This document shows positions 11,811 to 24,273 of a stretch of DNA of 64,000 bases, in pieces. The notes beneath the pieces were generated by a model. The model did no database searches, was not told the DNA's origin, and saw only the letters and a program-made list of their open reading frames with translations. The position numbers were made by a program, and so were the translations under genes. The stretch spans positions 434,001 through 498,000 of the forward strand of contig JAANYP010007201.1 of the NCBI GenBank assembly GCA_020465985.1. Reading direction: 5' to 3'. The first letter of the stretch is position 1; each line of letters opens with the position of its first letter. This stretch comes from Centrapalus pauciflorus. Taxonomy: Eukaryota > Streptophyta > Magnoliopsida > Asterales > Asteraceae.

Positions 11811-14534
11811 AAATCTAAATACATTTGTATTCATTGTTTTTGTAATCAAAATTTTAAAATACATTATAAATAAAATTCTAATTCCATCAAAATGCATTCC
11901 GTGAGACCAACGCCTCCTTAGAATTAATGGACACGGATTGGTCAAAAGACTTTATTTAATTTAATCATTATTTTTTCTATCATTTGATAAAGTTCTATAA
12001 TCATTAAAAGAACTAGTTAAACTAACATAGACAATTTATAGATGGTCACGTTATATGTATGCCTTCTAATTTACTAATAATATATACTTAGGGGTTGTTT
12101 CTTTGCTTATTAATTGAATCATTAAGAAGCCACTTAAAGGGAAAATGATTTTTTAATGGTTTCATTAAGATGTAAATAAACAGTGCCTTAATGAGTCTAG
12201 ACGTTGGTAGGTCTCATGTGTTAAACACTTCATCAGTAAATTTGATGAGTATGAGGTAGGGGTGACAATTTTGACCCAACGGACCGAACAGTTAAATAGA
12301 TCTTTTGTAAAAAAACTAAGATATAATATAAAATTTTTTCTCAAAATTTTGTTATAAAATTGTGCATTAAAAAAAATTTGTTCTTTGAAAAAATTTCATA
12401 ATTATGTAAAATTTATAACTTTTGGTCGTTAATCCGTTTGTTTGAATAAGCTGGATTTGCCCCCGTTAGGACTACGAGGGAAGGATGATTAATAAAAGAT
12501 AATAAAGGGGAGTAACACAATCTTTTATTGCCCTCCTTTTTTTGTGAATAAAAGAATGAGCAAATGTTACCTTACTCTTTTTTTATTTTTAAATAGTATT
12601 TATATATATTTGATTATTAATGAACCGCTTTATTTCAATATGTAAGTGGTAGTTATCCGTCGCTCTCTTTAACTGTTTGTCTAGCGTGTCATGCTCCGTA
12701 TGTCTCGTCCACTAAAAGTTAAGTAATAAAAACGTGCTTGGATGTCATACAAATAAATCATCATTTTTTATTATTTAATAAATGATATCATGCCAATATT
12801 TAATTATTTATTTTATTTTTAATTTAAAATATCACAACAATCACGTTACCCGAATGATTTCATTTAAAACTTCATAATTTTTTGTTGTATTTTATATAAT
12901 AACATAATATATGTTTGTATTATAATTAATTTATTATGAACACATGATCTGACGGCTGAGATTAATCACATTTGCTATTCATCGAAAACAATATATAGTT
13001 ACAGTTTCTTAAATTTATTAATTTAATCAAATTTGATGATTAAATCTTCAGAAAGATTATTTTGATTATTGTATAAAACTTACATTTGTCATAGTTTAAA
13101 GCGCTTATAACATTTAAAAATGTTTTTAAAACAATCAATTAATTGTAGTAAATTTAGTAATTAAAAAGTTCTAAAACTAATGATTATTAATTAAAATTTT
13201 GGATTGGACTATTTTAAAATTTAATGTTTTTAATTATTCATTTATAAAAAATTACTATAGTTATTACAGATTTATGTTTATAAAATTAAAGATGAATTGT
13301 ATTACTTATTGGTATATTTGATATTATGCAATCGTATTACATATTTATTATTGTTATGATTTTTTTCCCTTATAACTATTTTGCATCATTGAAACAATAA
13401 TAATAACACAAACGAATAAAATTTACTATTAATTTAATTAAACAAATACTTTATATCAAATAATAATCTCAAAATGAATAAATATTTAAGATGTTTAATG
13501 ATAATAAATTGTTCTGTAATCTTTTAAATAAAATATTAAATTTTTTAAATAATATAATTGGTAATTAATCAGCATAATTATCAAAGTAACATGTTCAAAA
13601 TTAATTATATAATTCAAAAAACATAATTTCGACCCTACAAAAATAAGCTATTAGTTTTTAATATTTACTTTGTGATACAACTGAATAATGAAATATTCAA
13701 ATATTAGTTGATTTGAAATGTTATAAACTTGGATAAATAATAATAATTTGCTTGTAACATTTTAATGATATATTAACTTATAATTTAAATAATAAATAAA
13801 TAAATATATTTGATAATATTAAGATCAAGTTTTTTAAGCAAACGTTGAAATTAGCTAACCAAAATCGAAAATAGTGAAAAATATAAGAATCAACAACACC
13901 ATGGGTGGCAATTTCAACTCGTTGAAACAAATGGGTCGATGATCAAAAAATAAAAAATTAACATAAATTAATTTTTTCAAAAAACAATTTGTTTAATACA
14001 TCATTTTATAAAATTTCATATTTTAAAAAAAGTTATGTTCTACCTTGGTTTTTTAATACGGGTCATTTTGATCATCATATCCGTTGGGTCAAAATTGCAA
14101 CACCTAAACAAAACATCCTAATAATCCTACTTTTTAAAACTATATTTTTTTCTACAATGCGAATCGAACCCTCAACCTTATTGTTACACTTCTCTCTGCC
14201 GCGTCGGCAGTAAATATATCTTAAGCGAATTAGAAATCGATCATATATTTGTTAATAATTATTTCAATAAAAAAAACCCTAATTAAATGAACAAGACGGA
14301 AGAAGCATATTAAAAATAAAAATAGGTGTAATAGTAACTGTTGGTGACATTTTTATAGAAATTGAACCATGGTTGTATCCTAACAAAATAATTAATGATG
14401 ACAGGCCAATCAAAATGTTTAGAAATAATTACCAATATAACAATAATTGCTACTGATAAATTGTCCCAAATGCATCAATAAACGAAAAGAATTCTATACT
14501 GTACTCTTCCGTGAATTTCTAAAATCTTATGCAT

Positions 14535-14569
<35 letters not shown>

Positions 14570-14660
14570 AGAAGAAGAAGAAACGGGCTAAAAACATATT
14601 CTTTGTTGGGCTTTTATCCTTTTCTTGCAAGCCATGTAGCAAAATCATTTAATCACGTAT
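11811..14660. other. AT-rich spacer with two short hAT-like elements and a poly-A run
   Basis: No gene was seen. Two probable members of the taggggtgacaa family lie at about 12257-12470 (taggggtgacaattttgacc start) and 13905-14105 (gggtggcaatttcaactcg start, gggtcaaaattgcaac end). At 14147-14215 the minus strand has a gagggttcgattc segment resembling a tRNA B box, possibly part of a SINE. A 33-bp poly-A run occurs at about 14537-14569. Confidence 0.45.
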
Positions 14661-14667
14661 CTATCTA

Positions 14668-15351
14668 TCTATGTATATTAATAAAGCAAAATATTTTTCG
14701 TCATTTGTCATTTTCTTGATGAAGCAAAATCTCATTTTCCCTCCTAACTTTTTAAATTTAGTTTTTCCATTTGTACAAGTTAATTACTTGAAATAAAACT
14801 ACAATAATAATTTTTTTCTATTTTATTCCTTGTAACCATAATTATGTTAATTCATATTTTTCTTAAAGTATTGTAAATTTAAATAACAAAAATTATGTTA
14901 AATCATTAACACAGTTTTATAATTCAATCATTATATTTTAATATTTTATTTTTAAAGTATAAGGAGCTAAATATTTAAATGTATCCTTCAGAAATCTTTT
15001 TTCCTTTCAAATTTTGTTATAAACTCTTACTTTTAATATACTCTTAAATTAATGCTTTTTAACATATATTTTATTTAAAATATCTACGTTTACATGCGTC
15101 AACAAACGTAGTACCAATAAATGAGTAAATAATATGTCACGTATCGTCCTCATTTGATTTGTCATGTATCGCGCTCTTCTTTTTACATTTCATTTAGTAA
15201 AGTTAATTTATATTTTAAAGTATATCATTTCTATTCAAACCGATCTTAATAATTAATTAAACAAAATTAAATAAACTATACTTATAATATACATTGTTAT
15301 AAATATTTGGTTTTTAAACTAACCCATGTAATAAATGGGCTATTAATCTAG
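14668..15351 (+). mobile_element. Non-autonomous Helitron, plus orientation
   Basis: The 5' end TCTATGTATATTAATAAAGC at 14668 is preceded by A. The 3' end has the hairpin cccatgtaataaatggg (15323-15339), a 9-bp spacer and CTAG at 15348-15351, followed by T. This matches insertion between A and T without target duplication. The 684 bp of interior is AT-rich and non-coding. Confidence 0.7.
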
Positions 15352-15639
15352 TTGCTAAATATTGCATCGCCTGAAATTGATTAATAGAGTGATGCTATGG
15401 TAGTCCTGAAGCCCGTTTATAATGGCCAGCCCAAAACATACATTTGAAATGATTTAAGAAAAAAGGCTGATATCATCAGAGCTGTTCGTTCTTCTTCTCA
15501 ATTTGCACTCTCTCTTTTCCTTTCTTCTTTCGGTGTCCGTCCCTCTGCTAATACTCCGGTCACCTGAATGTTACATGTTTGATCGGTTAATAATAAAAAT
15601 ATTACATTCATCATGTGTTCGTCACCCAAAAACAATAAG

Positions 15640-17605
15640 GAAAATGCCTAAAAGCAGCTGATTCTCATAACTCGGCGGCCTGCGCTCTACCCCTAACCGT
15701 TGTCTGCTGAGGAGCCGGTGGTCGCCAGAGTCCAGACTCGTCTAGTTGAGTAGCCACCTGATTCGGTGCGGTGCCGCTACTACCTCGTTCTTTGGCTCTC
15801 AGACCAACTCAACGTCTCAGCCACGCAGGCTCTCGGAATCTCGGTATGTCTCTCACTCTCTTAGTCCGTCAGACCTTGACCTTATCTAGGAAATTTCCAC
15901 TGATCTTCCTCTCTCAGTCCTGTATATTTTACTCTCAATTCATTTAGGTTACTGAACAAACTGAAAACCAAATCGATGGAACACACACAAACACGCTCTC
16001 TATGCATGATAGTTAAATTCTTATGAATATAAATCAAAATAATACGATAAATATATAGAATTAAATTATTAAAAAAAACTGATGGAGAGATCAAATCAGT
16101 AAAAATATAAGAGTACCATTGATTTCTATTTTGTACTCCGTCCCATTTATGTAATTCCCAAAATACCATTTCTAAGGTACTCCATTTTACCTGAAGCTGA
16201 AGCTTTTGTCTAGCTGTTGCCTGTTGGTAGCTCAATTTTGAAAAAGGTTATCTATCCATTGGAGCTAATGAAGCTTTTGTCTAGCTGTTGCCTGTTGGTA
16301 GCTCAATTTTGAAAAAGGTTACCATTTCAGTTTTTCTCAATTTCACGTTATATAATCGTTTTAAGTTTACGTATGAGCATTAAATATAAACCACATGTAT
16401 CATTGTTGGTTTTATTGAGTTCTGGTGCAAATTATGTGCATTTATGTTCTTTGTGTGGATTGTTGAAATCTGAAATTAGGTTTTTCTTGATCCTAGACTT
16501 GATATGCCAGGATTCTGTTTGAAGTTTAGTTATTTATTTTTATGGTTCAATTAACTTTGGAATCTTACACAATTGAATGTAAATTAGTTTATATGAAATT
16601 ACAGATAAAGCAAGTATGTTGATGGTTTTTAGTGTAGCTTCTGAATTGTTCTGCATAGGGTTGAGGGTTTATGGGGTAATTGAGTTTTGACATCATGTGA
16701 GAAGAAAGTTTAATGATCAATCTAAACATATGATAGCTTGGTAACCGCTCTAACGAACCATTGTGAATTCAGACTTCTGTTGCTGATATCCATTGGAAAT
16801 TTTTCGGTAAGTAAAGTTGGGTTCGAAGTTACTGGCAGTGTGTTGTAATTAGGCAAATCGATATGTTCTGGCTAGATATATGGAAATCTAATGAATTTAT
16901 GTAGTGGAATATTCTTCATATGACCAAGTAATATACATGCAAATTGCCGTTACATTTAAGAATGGGAAGGATGGAAGGGACAAAAACTCCTTGCATTAAG
17001 ATGACCTTATATCAAGGGTTTCATTGAATATGGAAGACTTGTCTTAAAATGTACTCTCTTGGATCCTATTTAAGCCTCTTGAATTTCTACGAATAACTAG
17101 TCTTTGCTAGTTGTGCCTATAAATGAGAATCAACAACAGCAAAAATATGTGCCCTGTGCAGTTTATCTTTATTCTTCTGTGCTCTATGAATATACTAATA
17201 CGTGCACAAAGTGTTTGATAAAATGCTTCTGAGAGATGTAACATTCATAGTCCCATTTTCCAGTATTGGTTGCTCGTCAATATATTTTTCTTTGTGCTGC
17301 ACAATTGATTCGATCATTACTTTGTTGACCATGGTGCTTAATTAATGAGCAAAGAATGCAAGCAGTAATATTGATTGATAAATGCGTCCTTTTTTTTCTC
17401 TTTTTAATACTTTCAGCTTCCTTTGAGTCCTTTCTACAGGTTCAATACTCTTTTGAATAACTATCTCAATCAATCTTGATCAAGGATTGTGGTATCTGAC
17501 TAATAAATGGTTGCTCAGGTGGGATTAGCTAAATCTTACTAGACCGGACTGAGCCCGCCCATTATTTGCATAAAACAGCTGCGTAATCATTTTGTCTTTG
17601 ATACA
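15640..17605 (+). promoter_or_regulatory. Probable 5' leader exon and leader intron of the dehydratase gene
   Basis: A GC-richer, non-coding block at about 15640-15844 ends in a strong donor (tctcg/gtatgt at 15844/15845). A T-rich intron-like region follows, with plausible acceptors before the coding start (for example ttgctcag ending near 17519). This looks like a spliced 5' untranslated exon, but the transcript is inferred. A 53-bp direct duplication lies inside it at 16198-16250 and 16269-16321. Confidence 0.4.
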
Positions 17606-18330
17606 ATGACAATCAAACAGATGATGTTCCGCTATATTCCAATATCAAGATACTGCTCAGCCTCACTACTTAAAAGTCGAGACAGGTTGAAACAAACAAG
17701 AATCTTTTCGAGTGAAGATCTTGTTGAATTTTCAAAGCTGAGTTACGATGAAAACCCATTACATCTTGATCCTGAATATGCAAGAATTGCTGGATTTAAA
17801 GATAAACTAGTTCCTGGAATACTTGTCGCCTCTCTATTCCCGAGGATCATTGCTTCTCATTTTGTAAGTTCTTTATGCTCATACTTAAATTATTCATCTA
17901 GCAGTTGCAAAGACTCAAACTTTTTTAGATTATATGTTACCCGTCTGCATGGATGGCACTAAAATGTGGTTTAGTACCTGAATATTACACTACTGATATG
18001 TAGCCTGGAGCAGTATACGCGTCACAAACATTGCGCTTCAGATTACCGGTTTATGTAGAGGAGGAGATTATTGGTGAAGTTGAAGCTACTAGCATAAGAG
18101 AATCAAAGAAGAAATACATGTAAGTTGAAACCCGAACTCTTTGATTTCACTTAAAGTGAGCATTTTGAATTGGGTTCCAAGTTGTAACTCTCTTTGTCAC
18201 TTGGTTTAGAGCCAAATTTACAACCAGGTGCTTCAACAACAATGGGGATCTTGTTCTTGATGGAGAGGCTATGGCTGTCTTACCAACTTTGTCTCTGACG
18301 CGTAAACTTGGATCGATTGATATGGTTTGA
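17606..18330 (+). CDS. Mitochondrial 3-hydroxyacyl-thioester dehydratase (hydratase 2/MaoC type)
   Basis: Three exons, 17606-17863, 18004-18119 and 18210-18330, splice in phase (0, then 2) with GT..AG borders into 164 residues plus TGA. This matches the length of plant mitochondrial 3-hydroxyacyl-ACP dehydratase (about 166 residues). The first ~30 residues are Arg/Lys/Ser-rich without acidic residues up to Asp26, consistent with a mitochondrial presequence. The hydratase-2 motif LSYDENPLHLDPEYARIAGF follows, with the probable catalytic pair Asp48 and His53. The enzyme dehydrates 3-hydroxyacyl-ACP in mitochondrial type II fatty acid synthesis, which feeds lipoic acid formation. The first in-frame ATG is used; two more Met codons follow within seven residues. 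The second intron retains the alternative reading AT/GTAAGT at 18119/18120, which restores Ile-Ala-Lys. Confidence 0.92.
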
Positions 18331-19040
18331 CCCCTCCCACTATTGAAGTGAAAATGTCGTATTGCAGATACCGTTCTATAGTAGAACATTATGAATCAAA
18401 TGCAGCTTTTCATTTTTTTTTTTCTCCCAGTCAAGAATACACCAAGAAGAATCACAAACTTTGGCCCAATATGTGGCTTCAAGAAATGATAAATGACAAT
18501 TCAAAAGAAATCTCAGAAAACAGAAGCAAGAAAAGAGGTTAGGTGTAAGAGGTTTGGATTTCAAAGCAATGAACGCTTGAAAATGGTTAGTTCTTCTACC
18601 TTGGGGTTTGGCTCTTTGGAGTCTCTTTTCGTTTAATTTCCGAGTGTTTCTCCTCGGAGAACATTTGTATTGGTGATTTGTTTTGAATTTTTAAAAAGTT
18701 TTTAGCAAATGTAATAAAGTAAACAAAGCTTTTGACTTTTAATTTACTTGTTTTGCCAAATGAAAATACACAAATGTGTCTATTTATTTTGAGTTAAAAA
18801 AAAATAACGTGACTCAAGTGGTAACAAAAGTTATATGCAACACCAACCGCCGAACACTATTCAACATCAACGCCGGGAAAGCTACGCCACAACCTTCGGT
18901 TCACTAACCCTCATCAAGCCCGCTAGCACTATATATTGTCGAGCCTCCATCGTCAATCCCGTTCATTAGCACCACCATCACCACGTTTCACTCTCTTTCG
19001 TCAAACCACCCAAGAAGAAACTATCATCACGAATCTGATT
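18331..19040. other. 3' flank of the dehydratase gene and spacer
   Basis: The probable 3' untranslated region extends to about 18720, where aataaagt occurs. Beyond it is non-coding sequence with a slightly GC-richer stretch at 18840-19020 and no recognisable protein in any frame. Confidence 0.4.
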
Positions 19041-19049
19041 CATTGTTGT

Positions 19050-19375
19050 TTTAAAGGATAAATATGATGATTTCTAATGCATCGTCGTTTTATAGATGTT
19101 TTTGGATGGTTTCTGTTAATATGAAAATGATGATACATCGTCGTTAAAGGTTAGCGTTGTTTAAATTTTGTGACGATTTCTTATTGAATTTGGTGTGTTG
19201 TTTGTGTTTTTGATGCATCATCATTTTAGAATATGAAGATGGTGATTTCTGTTGCATCGTCGTTTTGAATCTTTTGATGATGATTTCTGATGAAGACTGA
19301 GTTTTTTTGAAGATGAAGATAATGATTTTTATTAAGCCGAACATCATGATTTTTGATGCATTGTCGTTTTGTAAT
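19050..19375. repeat. Degenerate tandem repeat (core gatgcatcgtcgtttt)
   Basis: Five or more imperfect copies of a phrase like atgatttctgatgcatcgtcgtttt are spaced irregularly through this segment. The minus-strand ORF at 19144-19347 is produced by the repeat and has no domain. Confidence 0.55.
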
Positions 19376-19624
19376 ATTTAAATTTTGGATGTATATGGTT
19401 ACAAATTTAGATGTATAAATTATGGAATTTTTAAATTTGGATATAAAAAATGTTGAATTTTAAAAATAGAAAAAAGAATCATATGCCCAAAATACCCCTT
19501 ATGCACATATTTCTAAGTGTATCGTGATGTATTAATCTAAAAGCACTTATGCATCTAATCTAAGGGTGACAGTTGGTTTTCCAAGGTTTTTTGCATGAAG
19601 GTTTTCATTGAACTACCGTGTGTG

Positions 19625-20036
19625 TGTGTATACTTAGGTTCAAAAAAATACCATTGAAAATCAAGTGCACTCGAATGTATCGCCCTTAAAAAAAACTTCT
19701 TTTAACAATCCTGTTTAAATCAACGTCACACATATTATATGTGAATTTCAAATACATTCACCAAGTCTACGCCTTTAAATACTTTAAATATTGTGTGAAA
19801 GATTACCCAAATGAATGATTACTCACATGATTTTTTTCAACCATTTACAAGATTTAATTTTCAAAGCTTAATGTATAAAAATATGATTCTTTTGATAAAC
19901 AGTCTTATAATTTTGATTTATACATATTTATGTAAAAAAAAAATTATGAATGATCACATTCACAAATGGAATGCGTTCGATATCCTCGATTATTTAGGAT
20001 AAACTCATGATGTGTGTGTGTATATATATATATATA
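19625..20036. mobile_element. Diverged member of the microsatellite-associated MITE family
   Basis: The left end, after a TG repeat (gtgtgtgtgtatactta), reads ggttcaaaaaaataccattg and then cactcgaatgtatcgccctt. This parallels the termini at 6009-6381. The right side ends in gtgtgtgtgtatatatata. The interior is diverged and the right terminus is not exact. Confidence 0.5.
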
Positions 20037-20357
20037 TGTATATATGGTCCAAGACTCCAAGGCATAGTATAGAAAGTGAAATAATAACCTAGTCGGTCTG
20101 AGACCTCATGTCTCTTATTTATAGTTTTGTTACAACATGTACAAGGTACCATTACATCATATCATAATAACTAGAGTAGTATCACAACTCACAAGTGTTA
20201 ATATATATATCAAGTCCAGACCATCTTAATTTACAACCGGCCTCATACGTACGTATATATGTAACATACATGCGTACTTACTCGAGGTCATATATGATAC
20301 CTATTTAAACGTACGTACATACTTAATTAACGCGCGATATGACATACGTACTTAATT

Positions 20358-20639
20358 TCATGGCTTCATCTCATTGTTGTTGTCATCTCCTTTAGAGCCA
20401 CCATTATTAAAGTCTTGCCTTGGAAGGTAATGGTGGTTCTCGAGGGTTGTGTCGGCAGGGGAGCCACCACCGTTTCCATACTCTTGCCGGGGAATATAGT
20501 GGTGGTTGTTAACGCTACTGCTGTCTATACCTTCTTTCAGGTTTCTATGATGAAATATCATTTCATTCTTCAAATTTTTCCGGTGAGCAATGGAGGAAGT
20601 GGCGGCCACCACCAGGAGAGCAACCACAAGGAGCCTCAT
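20358..20639 (-). CDS. Small secreted peptide precursor with duplicated NHHY(I/L)PRQ motif
   Basis: A single-exon 93-residue protein on the minus strand. Residues 1-18 (MRLLVVALLVVAATSSIA) form a clear signal peptide. The mature part is hydrophilic and carries two copies of one motif, NNHHYIPRQEYGNGG (44-58) and ENHHYLPRQDFNNGG (67-81), 23 residues apart, separated by Pro/Gly/Ser-rich linkers. It lacks the Cys pattern of defensins or lipid-transfer proteins and has no CLE, CEP, RGF or PSK consensus that I can see. A minus-strand TATAAAA at 20704-20710 lies about 65 bp upstream of the ATG, which supports a real promoter. Function is unknown. Processing into short signalling peptides is an inference from the signal peptide and the repeats. 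Confidence 0.75.
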   Translation of the reverse strand: MRLLVVALLVVAATSSIAHRKNLKNEMIFHHRNLKEGIDSSSVNNHHYIPRQEYGNGGGSPADTTLENHHYLPRQDFNNGGSKGDDNNNEMKP

Positions 20640-20703
20640 TTCTTATAGAGATCCCGATCGGGTTGATGGCGATGCCGATGGTGAAGGTCAAGCAGTGTGT
20701 GGG

Positions 20704-20710
20704 TTTTATA
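20704..20710 (-). promoter_or_regulatory. TATA box of the secreted peptide gene
   Basis: The minus strand reads CTATAAAACCC here, 65 bp upstream of the ATG at 20637-20639. This is the usual plant spacing for a TATA box with a leader of about 35-40 nt. Confidence 0.6.
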
Positions 20711-20759
20711 GGCAGAGTGGCAAGCTAGGGGGTTGTGTGCAAGTGATATATAGTGGAAG

Positions 20760-21291
20760 ATGAGCATCTGGCCGGGTTTGGTAATCTTTTAAAATAATTG
20801 TTTTTTTACAAGTCAAAATGAGTGCCAGTTTGGTTGGATTGATTTCTCGAGGGGAAATCTAAAAGACACCACATTATACCAAATAAACACATCTATTAAT
20901 AGCTTCTTTCTTTTTTTGACTAACTTTTCCTGACATGAACATCTACGAATGTGCACACCCTAGCTTCAAATGACAAGAAAAAACATACTTTTAAGGATTT
21001 CTAAACTCCTAGGGGTGTCGTTTTATCATCACATTTCTCGACAGTTGGGTGTCGATTTTTTTATATATATAATTTGATGTATAAATATTAAAAACCTCCG
21101 AAACGAGGCAAGAATAAGTGGAGAAAACTATACTTCCCCAATAATACAAGTTTTTTTTAATGATGCTCTATAAATAGAAACATTCCACCATTAAAGTGAA
21201 AAATCAAGATATATTAACAAAAGTCAAATCATGGAGTGACCATTATTTTCCAGCGTCATCCCTTTTATTAAATATACCCCTACATACAGTT
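20760..21291. other. Spacer upstream of the peptide gene
   Basis: This is AT-rich upstream sequence of the minus-strand peptide gene. No additional gene or element was recognised. Confidence 0.35.
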
Positions 21292-21884
21292 AGGGCTGAG
21301 TAAAAACCAAACAAAAAAATCCTGAAAAAAAAAATAATAAAGTCAAAAACCAAAAAACTACTGTAAACGATTTTGGTTCGGTTTGCCTTTAAAAACCAAT
21401 TGAACTGAAAATACCGAAATGAATTGAAATTTAAATTAAAGTAATTTTTAAAATATTAATTAATTAATTGAGTTATTTCGATTTATTTGATAAGTGGTTT
21501 TCTAACTTTACATTAATTCTCAATCGATATTTATTTATTTGTTTAGAGTCAAATATATTAAATTAACTTTTATTCCATTATCTAACTAAGACTTAAACTT
21601 AATAAATCAATCTAAATTAAACCCCAAGTTTAATAAATCAAAGCCCAATTTAATTAGAAAACCCACATTTGAATCATTTATAAAATAAAAGCCCAAGTTT
21701 AATGCATAGATGATAGAAGTCCAATTTTTTTTCATATTTAAGCCCAAAAACTAAACCAAACATATTAAATCCAAACAAAACCTGAAAAAACCAAAAATCA
21801 AACAATATCTATTATATAAAAACCAAAATTTTTGATTTTGGTTTGTTTTCGGCAAAAAATCGACTCATACTCACCTCTAGCTGT
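21292..21884. mobile_element. Old hAT-like element (tagggctgagtaaaaacc ends)
   Basis: The left end ttagggctgagtaaaaacc and the right end actcatactcacctctag are imperfect inverted repeats. The subterminal parts are complementary (aaccaaacaaaa versus ttttggtttgtttt). The termini resemble a widespread plant hAT MITE. The flanking bases do not give a clean 8-bp duplication, so the copy is probably old. Confidence 0.5.
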
Positions 21885-24273
21885 AGTCATCACATCAGCC
21901 TTGTTAACTAACTAAATTTTAATAAAATGATTCATCAAAAGAGGTATGTACATCATATCACTAGGTGGGGATTTGAATAGAAATTCTCTATTTTTCCAAG
22001 CAGGCACAATATATATACATCAATTATCCTAATGAGTTTTTAATGAGGTATCTCACATTCCTTATACTTTGATATGCATCCTCTTGATATCACGTTTTCC
22101 TTAATATTTTTATTTTATTTTTTAATTCTTATTGATTAATAAGGTCAATGTGACATGATAGAGTGACGTGTGACAAATAAAAATGGGTGCGAATAACAAT
22201 CTCCTTATTTAATTGGGTTTAGTAGTTTACTAAATCCCTTACAATAGAAAGACTTCGTTCTTCTCTTGTAAGCAACTCCGATTTCATGTATTTGCTCACT
22301 TACATGATTAGATATCACAAACATTAAATACACAAATTATGTTATCATTTGGATGCATAGTAAGTGATATGCACATTCATATTAATTCGTCCAATAAAAT
22401 AGGCAATACGATATATGTAAATTTGAACGAGTTCTCAGAAAATTTTTATTTTCGACCAAAATTTTCATTAAAAACACCATTACTAAACAGGATCATATTT
22501 TCCAATTTAAGATATATTTGATTTCTTGTGCAAAGCCTTTTAGAAAAATAGATATATAAATGGAGAAATCAACTTAACATAATGAAAGATAAATTTTTTT
22601 ATGCGAAAGTGGTTGTGGCACTTTGAATATATTTTCAAGGTGTTAATCATTTTTAGATTTTGGTGGTGACTAAATATCACTACAAAAAATAAAGTTAATA
22701 AAAATTATTGTACATTTTGAACAAAAACTTAATGACATGCTTAGTTGATGAAAACAGAGGTATTTTCGGATTTTGTTTTTAATGAAAACAGTGGTTTTAT
22801 GAAATAATGTTCATTTGCTTATTTTTTTTTAAAAAAATTCATTTTCATAAAATGTTCATTTACCAAATTTATAACTAAAATTTTTAAAAACAACTTCAAC
22901 TTATTTTTAACAATTTTCAAATTTAAATGAAAACAGTAAGTTTTAAAATTCCAAAATCATTTTTTGAGGACTTGTTTTCAGAATTTTCACTTGTATTTTA
23001 GAGAAGTAAAGCTGAAAAATATTTTCCTGAAAATTGAAATTGAAAACTAATGAAAATTTTTCTTCAAATCTTCTTTAAAAGTGGAAATTTCTACATGGAC
23101 ATTTGGAACAACCATGTAAAAAGATTAAAAAAGAGAATTTGTACAGAAAAAAAAATTAAAAATTTAAATTCAAATCCTGCTCAATATGTAGATGTCATTG
23201 TATGCTTTATTTATCGAGATCCATATACTATAAATATTGTGTATACACATATAGAACGCATAAACAAACAACGTGGAGATACATGTACAGAATACACATA
23301 AATGCAGTAATTTTGTCCTATATATATTTAGTTTTTTGTTTATGTTTTTTACATGGTTTTTTGGTTGAACAATACAATTGTTGTTGAGTTCTTTGAAGAT
23401 ATATTAATGTGGTTTTTTTATGTTTTCTTTGCTCAGCATTATGTCAGTCAAGCAACCTACAAGATGGTTTATCTTTGAAGATATATTAAACTTTATATAA
23501 GTAAAAACAAATTACTATAATTATTTAAATAATGTGAATTAAAACTTTATTTTTAATTTAATATATTTTAATTTATATAAATTAAGATTTAGTTTAATAT
23601 ATTTTAACTTATATATTTTATTTTATTTTTTATAATAATAAGTTGTATTGATCTTTTATGGTGAAATTTGGAGGTGACACATGACATTTGGATTATAAGT
23701 GATTTTTTAATACCGAAAATAAATCATATTTGTAAGGTAATAAATTTATAAGTTTTAATTAAAATTTAATCAAAATATCAACTTTTTTTATCTTAAAAGT
23801 TAGATTAGTATTAGAATGTTTAAAATATTATTTTTAAATTATATGGATTAAATATGAAAATGTTTGAATTAGATTTCATATTTTCTTTTAATAAAGAATT
23901 AGTAAAATTAGAAATCTAATTATGAAAAAAAAGTCAAAAATCATAAACTTAGAGAGATGATGTTGTGATACCGACATGAGATGTTTTTATTTTATTAATA
24001 TATATAGATTAATTATTATGTATACTATTTATATCAATTCATATTTTCATTCAGATTTTTTAAAATTGATGAAACAAAAAAAAAAAAAGAATTGATAAAT
24101 TAGTATAATTGCTGCTAATAAGTAATAATAATAGAAAATTTTAAGAAAAAAAGTAGATTTTAAATTTTATAAATTAGTTATTTAAAATCAATACTTTTGT
24201 AGAATATTTATGGATGAAAACATGTGAAATATATGAAGGAATAATTGTATGTAATTTGTCAACATTTTATACT
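21885..24273. other. AT-rich spacer with Helitron remains
   Basis: No gene was seen. A minus-orientation Helitron 5' end (tattaatatatataga/t) lies at 24008. The ~250 bp before it match the element at 9842-10750, but its 3' end is missing. A gacacatgacatttgg segment near 23677 belongs to another Helitron-like end. ORFs at 22339, 23050 and 23202 are AT-driven. Confidence 0.45.

Noticed and set aside
14140..14215. Possible tRNA gene on the minus strand (gagggttcgattc)
   Set aside because: Only a B-box-like segment is present and no cloverleaf could be drawn; at most a SINE remnant.
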